A stretch of DNA of 64,000 nt from G965230065 sp965230065 (GTDB taxonomy: Bacteria > Bacteroidota > Bacteroidia > Cytophagales > Cyclobacteriaceae), in contig OZ245942.1 in the NCBI GenBank assembly GCA_965230065.1, forward strand, positions 2,976,001-3,040,000, in the 5' to 3' direction. The translations under genes and the position numbers were made by a program. The notes beneath the pieces are model-generated. The model had not been told where the DNA came from, did not search any database, and saw nothing but the letters and a program-made list of their open reading frames with translations. This document shows positions 52,013-60,718 of this stretch, piece by piece (positions within the stretch are counted from its first letter, which is position 1; every line of letters starts with the position of its first letter).

Positions 52013-52076
52013 ACGAATAAAAAAACAGAAACCCTTCAAATTTTCAGCAGTATTTTGCTTCCACATGAAGGGTTTC
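52013..52076 (-). terminator. Intrinsic terminator closing module 3
   Basis: GAAACCCTTCA (52028-52038) pairs perfectly with TGAAGGGTTTC (52066-52076). On the minus strand the stem is followed by CTGTTTTTTTATTC. It lies 52 bases past the stop of the exported mannonate-dehydratase-like gene, so the sigma-to-enolase operon of module 3 ends here. Confidence 0.75.
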
Positions 52077-52128
52077 ATCTTTTTGAAATAAGCGGAGTGG
52101 GAAGTCCGCACTCCGAATTTGTTTGTGC

Positions 52129-53484
52129 TTATGGCCTTATCACGGTGCCATCGTATTTGCGAACGCGGCCGTATCCTGGAAACGATTCGGCGATGGGCCA
52201 TTTGGCTGCTGCTTTTTCGTTGATATCCACACCCAGGCCGGGGGCTTCGTTGATGTGGGCGTATCCATCACCGCTGTAAGGCGCACCCGGAAACACTTCC
52301 TGCAATTCTTCTTTCACGGTTCTGTGCATTTCCTGAATACCGAAATTCCATACAGCCAGCGCAATATGTGTATTGGCCGCATGCCCGACCGGAGAGGTAT
52401 CACCCGGGCCGTGCCAGGCCGTTTTTACATTGAACCACTCGCCCAACCGGGCTACTTTCATGGCAGGGGAAATGCCGCCTATTTGCGAAATATGAATTCT
52501 GATGAAGTCATACCACCTGTTTGTCATTGGGCCTACCCATTCGTGTGGGTTGTTTAATAACTCCCCCATGGCAATAGGTACACTGGTCTGCTTTCGTAAT
52601 AGCTCAAAATAGCCCATGTTTTCAGGAGAGAAAGGGTCTTCTATGAAGAAGGGGCGATATTCCTCCAGTTCTCTGCAAAGGTTAATGGCATCATTGGGCT
52701 GGATGCGTTCGTGGATGTCATGGCAAAGCTCAATACGGTCTCCACATACTTTTCGCACTGTTTCAAACATTTTGGGAACCCCTTTGAGGTAGGCATGCTG
52801 GTCCATAAAACCATCGGTCTCGCTTCCAAAGCCAGCCTCTTTAAAATCAGGCTCCATATCGCTCACGCCGCCGTAACCACCCATTTGTATGCGCACGTGT
52901 TTATAACCCATTTCCATATACTCCTGTACATTTTCAGCTACCGCTTCCGGGCTGCGGCCATTCGCATGTGTGTAAGTAGGAGGGGCAAAGCGCACTTTCC
53001 CGCCCAGCAGGTCATATACAGGCATATTCGCCCGCTTTCCTTTGATGTCCCAAAGTGCCTGGTCCAGTCCGCTGAGGGCATTGTTGAGTACGGGGCCATT
53101 ACGCCAGTAAGAACTTTGGTAGGCGGCCTGCCACATATCTTCAATATTATCAGCGCTTTTTCCAATACAAAAATCAGTTAGGTACTTATTGATGGCGGTT
53201 ACCACGGCATGGGCACGTTGTGTGAAGGTGGCGCATCCTAAGCCGTACAATCCGGGTTCGCTGGTTTCTACTTTTACGACTACCAGATTGGCTCCGGAGC
53301 CGCCAGGGCGGGTGGCAATAGCTTTTACATTGGTTATTTTCAAAGGAGGAAGCCCTTTGGTAGCTTGCTTGTATTTTTTGGCAGTGTTGCCTTTTGCCAT
53401 AGCTTCCTCACTTATACCCAAAGTACCCATTGTTCCTCCGGCCAGTCCTAATCCTAAATTCTTCAATAAATTTCTTCTGTTCAT
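52129..53484 (-). CDS. Tat-exported mannonate/galactonate dehydratase-like enolase protein
   Basis: 451 residues. Signal MNRRNLLKNLGLGLAGGTMG is twin-arginine type. The body is of the ManD/RspA group of the enolase superfamily: SYWRNGPVLNNALSGLDQAL, DIKGKRANMPVYDLLGGK, metal sites CHDIHERI, PFFIEDPFSP and IAMGELLNNP, and catalytic-loop HGPGDTSPVGHAAN. Cytoplasmic relatives dehydrate D-mannonate or D-gluconate; here the protein is predicted outside the cytoplasm. Only distantly related to the enolase protein at 45687-46964. Second gene after susD of module 3. Confidence 0.9.
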   Translation of the reverse strand: MNRRNLLKNLGLGLAGGTMGTLGISEEAMAKGNTAKKYKQATKGLPPLKITNVKAIATRPGGSGANLVVVKVETSEPGLYGLGCATFTQRAHAVVTAINKYLTDFCIGKSADNIEDMWQAAYQSSYWRNGPVLNNALSGLDQALWDIKGKRANMPVYDLLGGKVRFAPPTYTHANGRSPEAVAENVQEYMEMGYKHVRIQMGGYGGVSDMEPDFKEAGFGSETDGFMDQHAYLKGVPKMFETVRKVCGDRIELCHDIHERIQPNDAINLCRELEEYRPFFIEDPFSPENMGYFELLRKQTSVPIAMGELLNNPHEWVGPMTNRWYDFIRIHISQIGGISPAMKVARLGEWFNVKTAWHGPGDTSPVGHAANTHIALAVWNFGIQEMHRTVKEELQEVFPGAPYSGDGYAHINEAPGLGVDINEKAAAKWPIAESFPGYGRVRKYDGTVIRP

Positions 53485-53547
53485 GTGTTTAGTTTATTTA
53501 AAAATTTGAAAAATGTTATAAGGTCCTTGCAAAAGAGAATGTCAGGC

Positions 53548-55206
53548 TTAATTCTTTCTGGTAAAATCAATGAGTTTTCCTTTCAGCTCTTCTTTTATTT
53601 CAAGAAAAGTAGTGCTATCGGCCAGGTTGTGCCATTCATTTGGGTCAGCCTGATGGTCATACAGTTCTTCTTCACCATTGGTGCATAAGATATAGCGGTA
53701 ACGATCGGTGCGAAGGGTGGCGTGATGGTCTTGTGGGCGGCTGGTCATGCTTGCTTCTTTTACCATCCCGGATTGGCTGGAAACATAAGTAAGGGCAAAA
53801 TCGGGACCTGACCAGGTGGCACTTTCAGGGTTTTCCAGGAAGGGGCGCAGGCTGTTTCCGTCCAGCTTTTTCCGGTTGGTAGCAGCATTGGGTTCGGGCG
53901 GTAAACTGCACAAGTCTACCAGGGTAGGGTAAATATCAATGAGTGAAGTAGGCTGGTTGGTTTTTGCCCCTTTTACAATGCCGGGGCCAGCCCATACGAA
54001 CGGGATACGGGTAGACTCTTCCCATAAAGAGTGTTTGTACACCCAGTTTTTTTGCCCCATGTGGTAACCATGATCGCTACCCAGCACAATAATGGTGTTA
54101 TCAGCATACTCACTATTTTCCAGGGCATCCAGTACTTTGCCAATTTGGTCATCTACAAAGGCTACGCAGGCAAGGTAGGCCTGTGTCCATCGTTTCAGGC
54201 CGTTATCTATTTTATGGAGCTGGGTGTAATTATCAATACCATCGAGCCGGCCGTTGCCATAATTGTAATCGCGCACCAGGGTTTCGGCGCAGTCGGCTGT
54301 ATCGTTGGGTAAAATCTCTGCCAGTAGGACTGATTCCAGTGGAAACATATCAAAATACTTTTGTGGAGCCACGTGGGGCACGTGCGGGCGAACAAAGCCT
54401 ACACACATTAAGAAGGGCTTATCATAAGATTTTTGTAATTTTTCGCTTGCCCAGTTGGCATACAATTCGTCAGGCATTAAATCCCGTTCTTCCGCGTTTT
54501 TGTAGTAAAATGGCTTTTTGTACAGCCGCCAGCCTTTGAAGCCGGGAATTCCATTGTCAGGGTCGGGCGCGTATTCGGGTACATTGGAGAGGGGGGTGAT
54601 GGTTAGGTCCGTGTAATTTCCCGGCTGGCTGCCTTCCATCAGCGCTGCGGGTAAGCCGGGGTGGGGTACGTTATGGCCTGTTTTTGACGCGTCTTTGCCA
54701 TCCCAGGGGTAGGGGCCAAAGCTGGAAGGGTAGCCGTAGCCATATTCTCCATCTTTGTTAATCCATACGGTGGTATCAGGCGAGCCATGATGCTGAATTT
54801 TTCCGGTGCCATATACCTGGTAACCATTGTCGCGAAAATGTTCTACAAAAGTTTTTGCGTCTTTTAAAACCGGGTTTTTCCTAAAATCATAACCCAATCC
54901 GCCGAAATACCCGGAAGTATGCGGATACAGTCCGGTGGTCATGCTGGCCCGGCTGGGGGCGCACAAAGGGGCGTTGGAATGGGCATTAGTAAAAGTAACC
55001 CCCATGTTCATGAGCCGGTCAATGTTGGGTGTTATTGCCTGCGGATGTCCGCCGAGTGCTTGCACGGCATCGTTAAGGTCATCTACCATGATGAACAGCA
55101 CATTGGGAGGGTTTTGGGTTGTTTCACCTTGCTTTTCAGTATGGCAAGCTATAGATAATGCCAGTAATAGAATGAAGCTGTAACTTTTCGTTCGTTTGTA
55201 ATACAT
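53548..55206 (-). CDS. Sulfatase lipoprotein, iduronate-2-sulfatase-like
   Basis: 552 residues. Lipobox LSIAC at Cys21. Asp42-Asp43 in LFIMVDDLNDAVQALGGHP, LCAPSRASMTTGLYPHTSG at Cys82, CVGFVRPHVPH and GSDHGYHMGQKNW (His in place of Asn in the usual DNG). VDDLND, CAPSR and DHGYHxGxxNxWxKxxxxEE mark the iduronate-2-sulfatase/choline-sulfatase type branch, which often desulfates uronates. First enzyme gene after susD of module 3, following the stem-loop. Confidence 0.92.
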   Translation of the reverse strand: MYYKRTKSYSFILLLALSIACHTEKQGETTQNPPNVLFIMVDDLNDAVQALGGHPQAITPNIDRLMNMGVTFTNAHSNAPLCAPSRASMTTGLYPHTSGYFGGLGYDFRKNPVLKDAKTFVEHFRDNGYQVYGTGKIQHHGSPDTTVWINKDGEYGYGYPSSFGPYPWDGKDASKTGHNVPHPGLPAALMEGSQPGNYTDLTITPLSNVPEYAPDPDNGIPGFKGWRLYKKPFYYKNAEERDLMPDELYANWASEKLQKSYDKPFLMCVGFVRPHVPHVAPQKYFDMFPLESVLLAEILPNDTADCAETLVRDYNYGNGRLDGIDNYTQLHKIDNGLKRWTQAYLACVAFVDDQIGKVLDALENSEYADNTIIVLGSDHGYHMGQKNWVYKHSLWEESTRIPFVWAGPGIVKGAKTNQPTSLIDIYPTLVDLCSLPPEPNAATNRKKLDGNSLRPFLENPESATWSGPDFALTYVSSQSGMVKEASMTSRPQDHHATLRTDRYRYILCTNGEEELYDHQADPNEWHNLADSTTFLEIKEELKGKLIDFTRKN

Positions 55207-55336
55207 TAGTTACGTAGTTGTAAAGACGCTATAAAATAAGGCTGTACTTGTTGAAGAACAGGTTTGTATTATGATGAAAAGGATGGTGATCATCAGCTGT
55301 GTGATACAGCCAACAGGCATTAAGAATTGGGAAAGA

Positions 55337-55370
55337 ACCGACCTGACTGCTAGGTACAGCCAAGTCGGGT
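55337..55370. promoter_or_regulatory. Stem-loop after susD of module 3
   Basis: ACCGACCTGACTG (55337-55349) pairs with CAGCCAAGTCGGGT (55357-55370) with a bulge and wobble pairs. It lies 30 bases past the susD stop on the minus strand and is not followed by a U-tract. The weakest of the four susD stem-loops. Confidence 0.4.
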
Positions 55371-55400
55371 AATAAAGGAACAATTAATTAATCAAAGGGA

Positions 55401-56936
55401 CTACTCAACATCCCACCAAACCCGGGTATCCAGCTTATCTGGCCCTTGCCGGCTGATGGCTGCATTGATATTTTCCAGGTTGTTTGTATACTCACTTACA
55501 CTATAATCCATTCGGCGGATGAAATCACCGTCAATTCCACTTTGAGGGTATGGATTGGGGGTTAAAACCGGATATCCGCTCCGGCGCCAGTTGGCAAATG
55601 CCTCTTCTGCATTAAAAAGAGAGGCAACCCAGTATTGGACATTGATTTGTTCCATTTCCTTTCCGGCTACCAAAGATTGCGCCCCGATGTAATTGGAAAT
55701 CTCTGACTCAGGAATGCTCATATTGGCATCATGAATGGCCAGTTGCTCCATGTGGGCGCGGATACCATTTTCATAATACATGGAGGCAGTCCCCTGTACC
55801 CAGCCCCTTACCACACCTTCTGCCAGCAGCAACTGAGTTTGGGCATAGGTAAGCATGAAAAAGGGTGCGGTTTGCTTGCCTATCGTGTTTCTGTCAAACT
55901 GGGTATATCCATAAAAGCTACCCACTCCGTCGGCTTCAGCCCTGGGAACAATAGAGTTGTTATCATAGCCCATTGGAAATCCTATCTGGTCTGCCGGGTC
56001 TCGGGTAGCCACCGCTTCGGTTTGGGTACCCCCATTAATTGCACCCACATACCTGACGGCCAACACATCTAAGCGGGGATCATCATTGGCATGAAAATAA
56101 TCCATCAAAGGTTTGGCCATATAATAGTTGGCAGCTTCTGACCCATTGAGCTGGGCTCCCACTATATTGGGGAAGTTGGACGAATGGCGCACCATCGCAA
56201 TGTCATCATTAGACTGCATCACGCCCCCGGCTACGGCTTTTTTAACAAATTCCTCCGCTTTGGCAGGCTTTACCTTGGTAAGACGCATGGCTGCCCGCAG
56301 CATGAGCGAATAGCCAAATCGTTTCCATTTGGTTATGTCCCCTGCATATAGAACATCACCGGCCTCAATGCGGCCACTTGCATCCAAAGCCGCTGTGGCA
56401 GCTTCCAATTCGCTTAAAATATAGTCATAAATTGCCTCCTGCGTATCATAAACGGGCTGGCCCTCACCTTCTATATACCCCAATCCGGCATTGATGAATG
56501 GAACATCCCCATAGGTATCTGTCAGAACCATGCCACTAAATGCCCGAAGGATCCTTGCCATGTTATAGACGTTAGACCGGCTGGGGTCATCTTTAGTTTT
56601 TGAGATAACATCCACGGTATTCCGGATCACATTCTCATAATTCATATCCCAGTGGTTATCCATATAAGTAAAGTTTTCCTGATTGTAGTTGGCTCCCGCC
56701 AAAGAAACCCCAAAAGGGGTGACCATTTGTTGTACAATGGAAATTTCATAGTTCAGGGTATGTCTGTCCCAATGAGAGGAAGTCCTATAGACTGCATGGT
56801 TTAGTACATACACAGGGTCTAACTCATTAATGGCAATATCGCTGGTATTCAGTTCATCAAATCCTTCATCACAGCTTGTATTTATCATACATAAGCTGAA
56901 GACAGAGAGTAGTATTAAAATATTTAATTTTTTCAT
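55401..56936 (-). CDS. SusD-like lipoprotein (SusD-like_2 type), module 3
   Basis: 511 residues. Lipobox NTSCDEGF with Cys22. It belongs to the second SusD-like group, unlike the two other SusD proteins: N-terminal FDELNTSDIAINELDPVYVL, NVYNMARILRAFSGMVLTDT, YGDVPFINAGLGYIEGEGQP and the C-terminal FANWRRSGYPVLTPNP and IRRMDYSVSEYTNNLENI. A different SusD type suggests a chemically different ligand for module 3. Gap to susC is 48 bases. Confidence 0.93.
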   Translation of the reverse strand: MKKLNILILLSVFSLCMINTSCDEGFDELNTSDIAINELDPVYVLNHAVYRTSSHWDRHTLNYEISIVQQMVTPFGVSLAGANYNQENFTYMDNHWDMNYENVIRNTVDVISKTKDDPSRSNVYNMARILRAFSGMVLTDTYGDVPFINAGLGYIEGEGQPVYDTQEAIYDYILSELEAATAALDASGRIEAGDVLYAGDITKWKRFGYSLMLRAAMRLTKVKPAKAEEFVKKAVAGGVMQSNDDIAMVRHSSNFPNIVGAQLNGSEAANYYMAKPLMDYFHANDDPRLDVLAVRYVGAINGGTQTEAVATRDPADQIGFPMGYDNNSIVPRAEADGVGSFYGYTQFDRNTIGKQTAPFFMLTYAQTQLLLAEGVVRGWVQGTASMYYENGIRAHMEQLAIHDANMSIPESEISNYIGAQSLVAGKEMEQINVQYWVASLFNAEEAFANWRRSGYPVLTPNPYPQSGIDGDFIRRMDYSVSEYTNNLENINAAISRQGPDKLDTRVWWDVE

Positions 56937-56984
56937 CTTAATCGGTATTTAATGTCAATAATAGGATCAACAGGAAAATTCCCC

Positions 56985-59900
56985 TTAAAACTTCACATTC
57001 AGGTTAAAGCCATAGCTACGCACCATTGGGAGCGCAATGTCTTGCGTACCGTCAATCTGATGTACCTGCTCCGGGTCCATATTTTCCGTCCATCTTTTGA
57101 AGGTATACACATTGTTGGCCACCGCGCTCAGGGTAAGCCCTTGCAATGGCAGGAAGTTAGCTATACCAGGGATGCGAATAAAATCATACCCAATGGTAAT
57201 CTGACGGAATTTCCAGAAACCGGCATTGTACACAAAGTCTTCACGAATGCGGGCATCTGCTTCATAGAAGGTTTGTAATTCCACCTGCGTCTCGTTGATC
57301 GAACCGTCGGGCGTTACACCATCCCCAACTACATACCCTTGCTCACGGCCAATCAGGGTTTTCTGATGTTTTCCATGGCGCACAAAATCAAATTCAGCAG
57401 AGGAGATGAGGTCATGCCCTAATTTGAAGTCAATCAGGAATGAGGCCGTCAGCCCTTTGTAATTGAAAGAGTTGGTAATGCCACCTATCCATTTGGGAAT
57501 GGCGCTGCCCAACGGGATTTCTTCAGCCGTTTGTTCAGGCAACCCACTGTTGGCATTGAATATTTTCCGGCCTTGCTCATCCCGTAAGTAACCTCGGTTG
57601 TAGATTTGCCCCAGTGGACCACCGACTACCTGCCGGATGGTGCCCCCGATAGAAATATCACTATCATCTAAACCCAGTTTCAATACTTCAGATTCATTAT
57701 AAGCACCATTGAAGGAAATATCCCAGGAGAAGGCTTCGTTGCGGATAGGGGTAATATTCAAGAGCATTTCAAATCCTCTGTTCACGCCTTCACCCACATT
57801 GATCAATTGTGAAGTGTAGCCTGAAGTATTAGAAACGGCGGCCGCTAAAATTTGATCTATACTGAGTTTGTTGTAATAGGCAAAATCCAGGCTAACCCGG
57901 TCAAACATATTTACATTAAAGCCTATTTCGAACTCTTTTACCCGCATGGGGCGCAGGCTTGGGTTAGGAATAGTAGTAGTACTGATGGTTCCTAAAGGTT
58001 GAACGGAATTAGGCCCTAGGAATAAATTACTATTAATATTATAACCCAGGGTCTGTGAGAATGGATCCACATCCGTATCGCTCCCTACTTCAGCGTAGGC
58101 AGCCCTTATTTGCCCAAAGTTGAGCCAGTTAGGCAAGCCTGCAAAAGCTTGTGAGAATACAAAGCTACCGGAAACTGATGGATATAGCACACTTCTTTCT
58201 TCAGGTGAGAGGGTAGAAAACCAGTCGTTGCGGGCCGTAACGTTCAAAAACAGGTAATCATTGTAAGAAAATTCAGCAGCCCCGTATATGGAATTGACCT
58301 TGCGTTCTGAGTATTCATAAAGAGGATCCCTTACACGTGTATTCGCTACTGTATACAAAAAGGGAACAATAAAATCCTGTCCCCGAATACTGTTCCGGTC
58401 AAATCGGCGATACATCGTATTTCCACCAAGTGTCAGGCTAACCTTGAATTTTTCATTAAAATCCTTTTCAGCCCCAATTAAAAAATCGGAGTTAATTTCC
58501 CTGAACGTTCGCTCGTCCTGGGTAACGGCACCATTCACAAACCCTGGAGGAGCCGGGGCAATACCAGCCATCAGGGAGGGGAAATTCAGTGTCTGGTCCT
58601 GTGAGTAAAAATCCTGTCCAACCCTGCCTTGCAAGTAAAGCCAGTCGGTGAAATTATACCGCATGGTGATGTTACCATAAATACGGTCGCGGTCCACTTC
58701 ATTGAAGTGATCGTTGACAGAAAGATAGGGATTCGTCCGGTTTCTAAAGCGGGAGAAAATGATCTCATTCCCATTTTCATCCCTTTGGTTTCTTTCCAAA
58801 ACATCCAAAGGCATGGAGTTGGCCAGGGTGTAGATGGTTTTGGTAGAAGTCATATTCTGAGCTACAATCTGGGGTGGATTGTGGTGGATTTCCCTGCTGT
58901 AATTAATGTTTCCTGAAACCGTAAATTTATTGGTAATACTTTGGGTAAATCCAAGGCTGACATTGTACCTGTCGAAACCTGAGTTTGGCGTAATGCCATC
59001 ATTGTCCAACTGTGATAATGAAAGGTTGAAACCTCCATTTTCGCCACTTCCCGCTACGGAAAGCGTGTTGGTAAAAGTATATCCACCTTCATAAAAATCA
59101 GTGATCTGATTTTTTTGGGGCACATACGGCACTTCTTCATTATCATATAATATCTGAGTCATTCCAGGCTCAAATTTTTCCCCAAAGCTCCACACACCAG
59201 AATCGGGGAAGGGGGTAGTTGGCCTACTGCCCTTTTCACCTTGCCCATATACATATTGAAAATCCGTATCGTCAACAGGCTTGTCAATGGTGAAGTTAGA
59301 ATTCCAGGTTACGCCTATGCCCTTTTTCTGTCCGCGGGTTTTGGTAGTAATCATGATGACGCCATCTTTGGCGCGAGAACCATATAAAGCCGCGGCTGCC
59401 CCTCCTTTCAATACTGTCATTGACTCAATGATGTCAGGGTTGATACTGAGCAACCCGTCACCTGCATCTGAATTATTGCCCCCCTCCTGGGTACCTCCAT
59501 ACTGCCGGTCATTGCTAATAGGTACACCATCTACCACAATCAGGGGTTGGTTGGCTCCGGCAAAAGCAGACTGCCCCCGAATCCGTATGGTGCTTGACCC
59601 CCCCGCACCGGTAGCCATACCAGAAATATTTACTCCAGCTACCTTGCCTTGTAACGACTGAATAAAGTTGGTGGTACGGTTCACCGTTACTTCCTCAGGT
59701 TCCACTTTAGCGGTAGCGAATCCTAAACTTTTGGTTTCTTTTTTAATACCCAGTGCCGTTACTACTACTTCGCTCAGGGCCTGTACGTCGGCGGATAGAG
59801 CAATATTGATTACCGTACGGCCAGCAATTTCAATTTCTTCTGTCTCATAGCCTACTGAAGAATACACAAGGGTAGTAGCATTATCGGGTGCAGTAATCCT

Positions 59901-60518
59901 GTAGTTGCCATCAATATCCGTTACTGTACCAAGTGATGTGCCTTTCACCAGAATGTTTACTCCGGGTAATCCGGTTTCGCTGTCAGCATCTATTACCTGC
60001 CCTTGTATGGTTTTCTCCTGTGCAAATAAAGTAAGGGCACCAGACTGGGTAGAAAATTTTTCTAACCTCGAAAAGTTATTGCCACTTTCCTCTCCGGTAT
60101 GGTGGGGGATTGTCGATTTTATTTTCTTGAACTGGCCATTAGAAGGTTTCATCTCTTTCACCACATAATAGTCGCCTACTTTTTTAACGCTCAGCGCCAG
60201 GGGTTGTAAAATTTCTTTCAACACCTTTTCCAGGGCGTTATCAGACTGACGTTTGAGGGAAGAGGCCTTGGAAGAATCTACAAATTTGTTTTCAATGGTT
60301 TTGTCTTCGTAGGCAAACCGGATTTTGTATTGTGCTTCCAGTTCTTGCAGCACTTTGTCCAGTGCAATATTGTTGCCTTGTCCGGGTTGGCTGGCCTCGT
60401 TGTAGTTGGGTGTCTTCACGTAATTGGTTGCTAACTCCTGTGCGTAGGAGGCAAAACCTACCAGGCAAACGAATAGTATGGCCATTATTTTGCCGAAAAG
60501 TTGTATAGTAATTCGCAT
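56985..60518 (-). CDS. SusC-family TonB-dependent transporter with STN domain, module 3
   Basis: 1177 residues. Signal peptide (1-27, ending SYAQ), STN domain (about 52-120, LEAQYKIRFAYEDKTIENKF), carboxypeptidase-regulatory-like domain (about 172-250, IQGQVIDADSETGLPGVNIL), plug (EVVVTALGIKKETKSLGFAT, VLKGGAAAALYGSRAKDGVI) and beta barrel ending SYGFNLNVKF. The TALGIKKETKSLGFA form is the SusC class that pairs with SusD-like_2 proteins, consistent with the neighbour. It should signal to FecR 3 through STN. Confidence 0.96.
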   Translation of the reverse strand: MRITIQLFGKIMAILFVCLVGFASYAQELATNYVKTPNYNEASQPGQGNNIALDKVLQELEAQYKIRFAYEDKTIENKFVDSSKASSLKRQSDNALEKVLKEILQPLALSVKKVGDYYVVKEMKPSNGQFKKIKSTIPHHTGEESGNNFSRLEKFSTQSGALTLFAQEKTIQGQVIDADSETGLPGVNILVKGTSLGTVTDIDGNYRITAPDNATTLVYSSVGYETEEIEIAGRTVINIALSADVQALSEVVVTALGIKKETKSLGFATAKVEPEEVTVNRTTNFIQSLQGKVAGVNISGMATGAGGSSTIRIRGQSAFAGANQPLIVVDGVPISNDRQYGGTQEGGNNSDAGDGLLSINPDIIESMTVLKGGAAAALYGSRAKDGVIMITTKTRGQKKGIGVTWNSNFTIDKPVDDTDFQYVYGQGEKGSRPTTPFPDSGVWSFGEKFEPGMTQILYDNEEVPYVPQKNQITDFYEGGYTFTNTLSVAGSGENGGFNLSLSQLDNDGITPNSGFDRYNVSLGFTQSITNKFTVSGNINYSREIHHNPPQIVAQNMTSTKTIYTLANSMPLDVLERNQRDENGNEIIFSRFRNRTNPYLSVNDHFNEVDRDRIYGNITMRYNFTDWLYLQGRVGQDFYSQDQTLNFPSLMAGIAPAPPGFVNGAVTQDERTFREINSDFLIGAEKDFNEKFKVSLTLGGNTMYRRFDRNSIRGQDFIVPFLYTVANTRVRDPLYEYSERKVNSIYGAAEFSYNDYLFLNVTARNDWFSTLSPEERSVLYPSVSGSFVFSQAFAGLPNWLNFGQIRAAYAEVGSDTDVDPFSQTLGYNINSNLFLGPNSVQPLGTISTTTIPNPSLRPMRVKEFEIGFNVNMFDRVSLDFAYYNKLSIDQILAAAVSNTSGYTSQLINVGEGVNRGFEMLLNITPIRNEAFSWDISFNGAYNESEVLKLGLDDSDISIGGTIRQVVGGPLGQIYNRGYLRDEQGRKIFNANSGLPEQTAEEIPLGSAIPKWIGGITNSFNYKGLTASFLIDFKLGHDLISSAEFDFVRHGKHQKTLIGREQGYVVGDGVTPDGSINETQVELQTFYEADARIREDFVYNAGFWKFRQITIGYDFIRIPGIANFLPLQGLTLSAVANNVYTFKRWTENMDPEQVHQIDGTQDIALPMVRSYGFNLNVKF

Positions 60519-60524
60519 AATTGA

Positions 60525-60600
60525 TAAATTTAAAATTTGAAATGTGAGTCAGCCGCCAGCTTCTCGATGGCAAAAAAGAGAGTTGGCGGTTTTTTCTTTT
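60525..60600 (+). ncRNA. Candidate antisense RNA in the fecR-susC gap, module 3 (DonS-like)
   Basis: Plus-strand TAAATTTA (60525-60532) is a near match to TAnnTTTG, with GTTG 21 bases upstream (60500-60503), the same spacing as in module 2. Downstream, CCGCCAGCTTCTC (60553-60565) pairs with GAGAGTTGGCGG (60578-60589) with one bulge and one wobble, followed by TTTTTTCTTTTTT: a strong plus-strand intrinsic terminator with no plus-strand gene to serve. Predicted RNA of 55-65 bases antisense to the susC leader. Confidence 0.45.
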
Positions 60601-60718
60601 TTAAATTGCCCGGAATAAGCATCGCAAATCTTTTCATATTTGGTTTTGGGTATTCGCATTTTGTGCTTTCCGGTTTGTTCGGCTTAGGGAGGGGTAAAAA
60701 TTTTTTTCATGGCTTGGC

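Noticed and set aside
53389..53416. Plus-strand frames over the enolase and sulfatase N-termini as possible antisense genes
   Set aside because: They only mirror the signal-peptide codons of the minus-strand genes.
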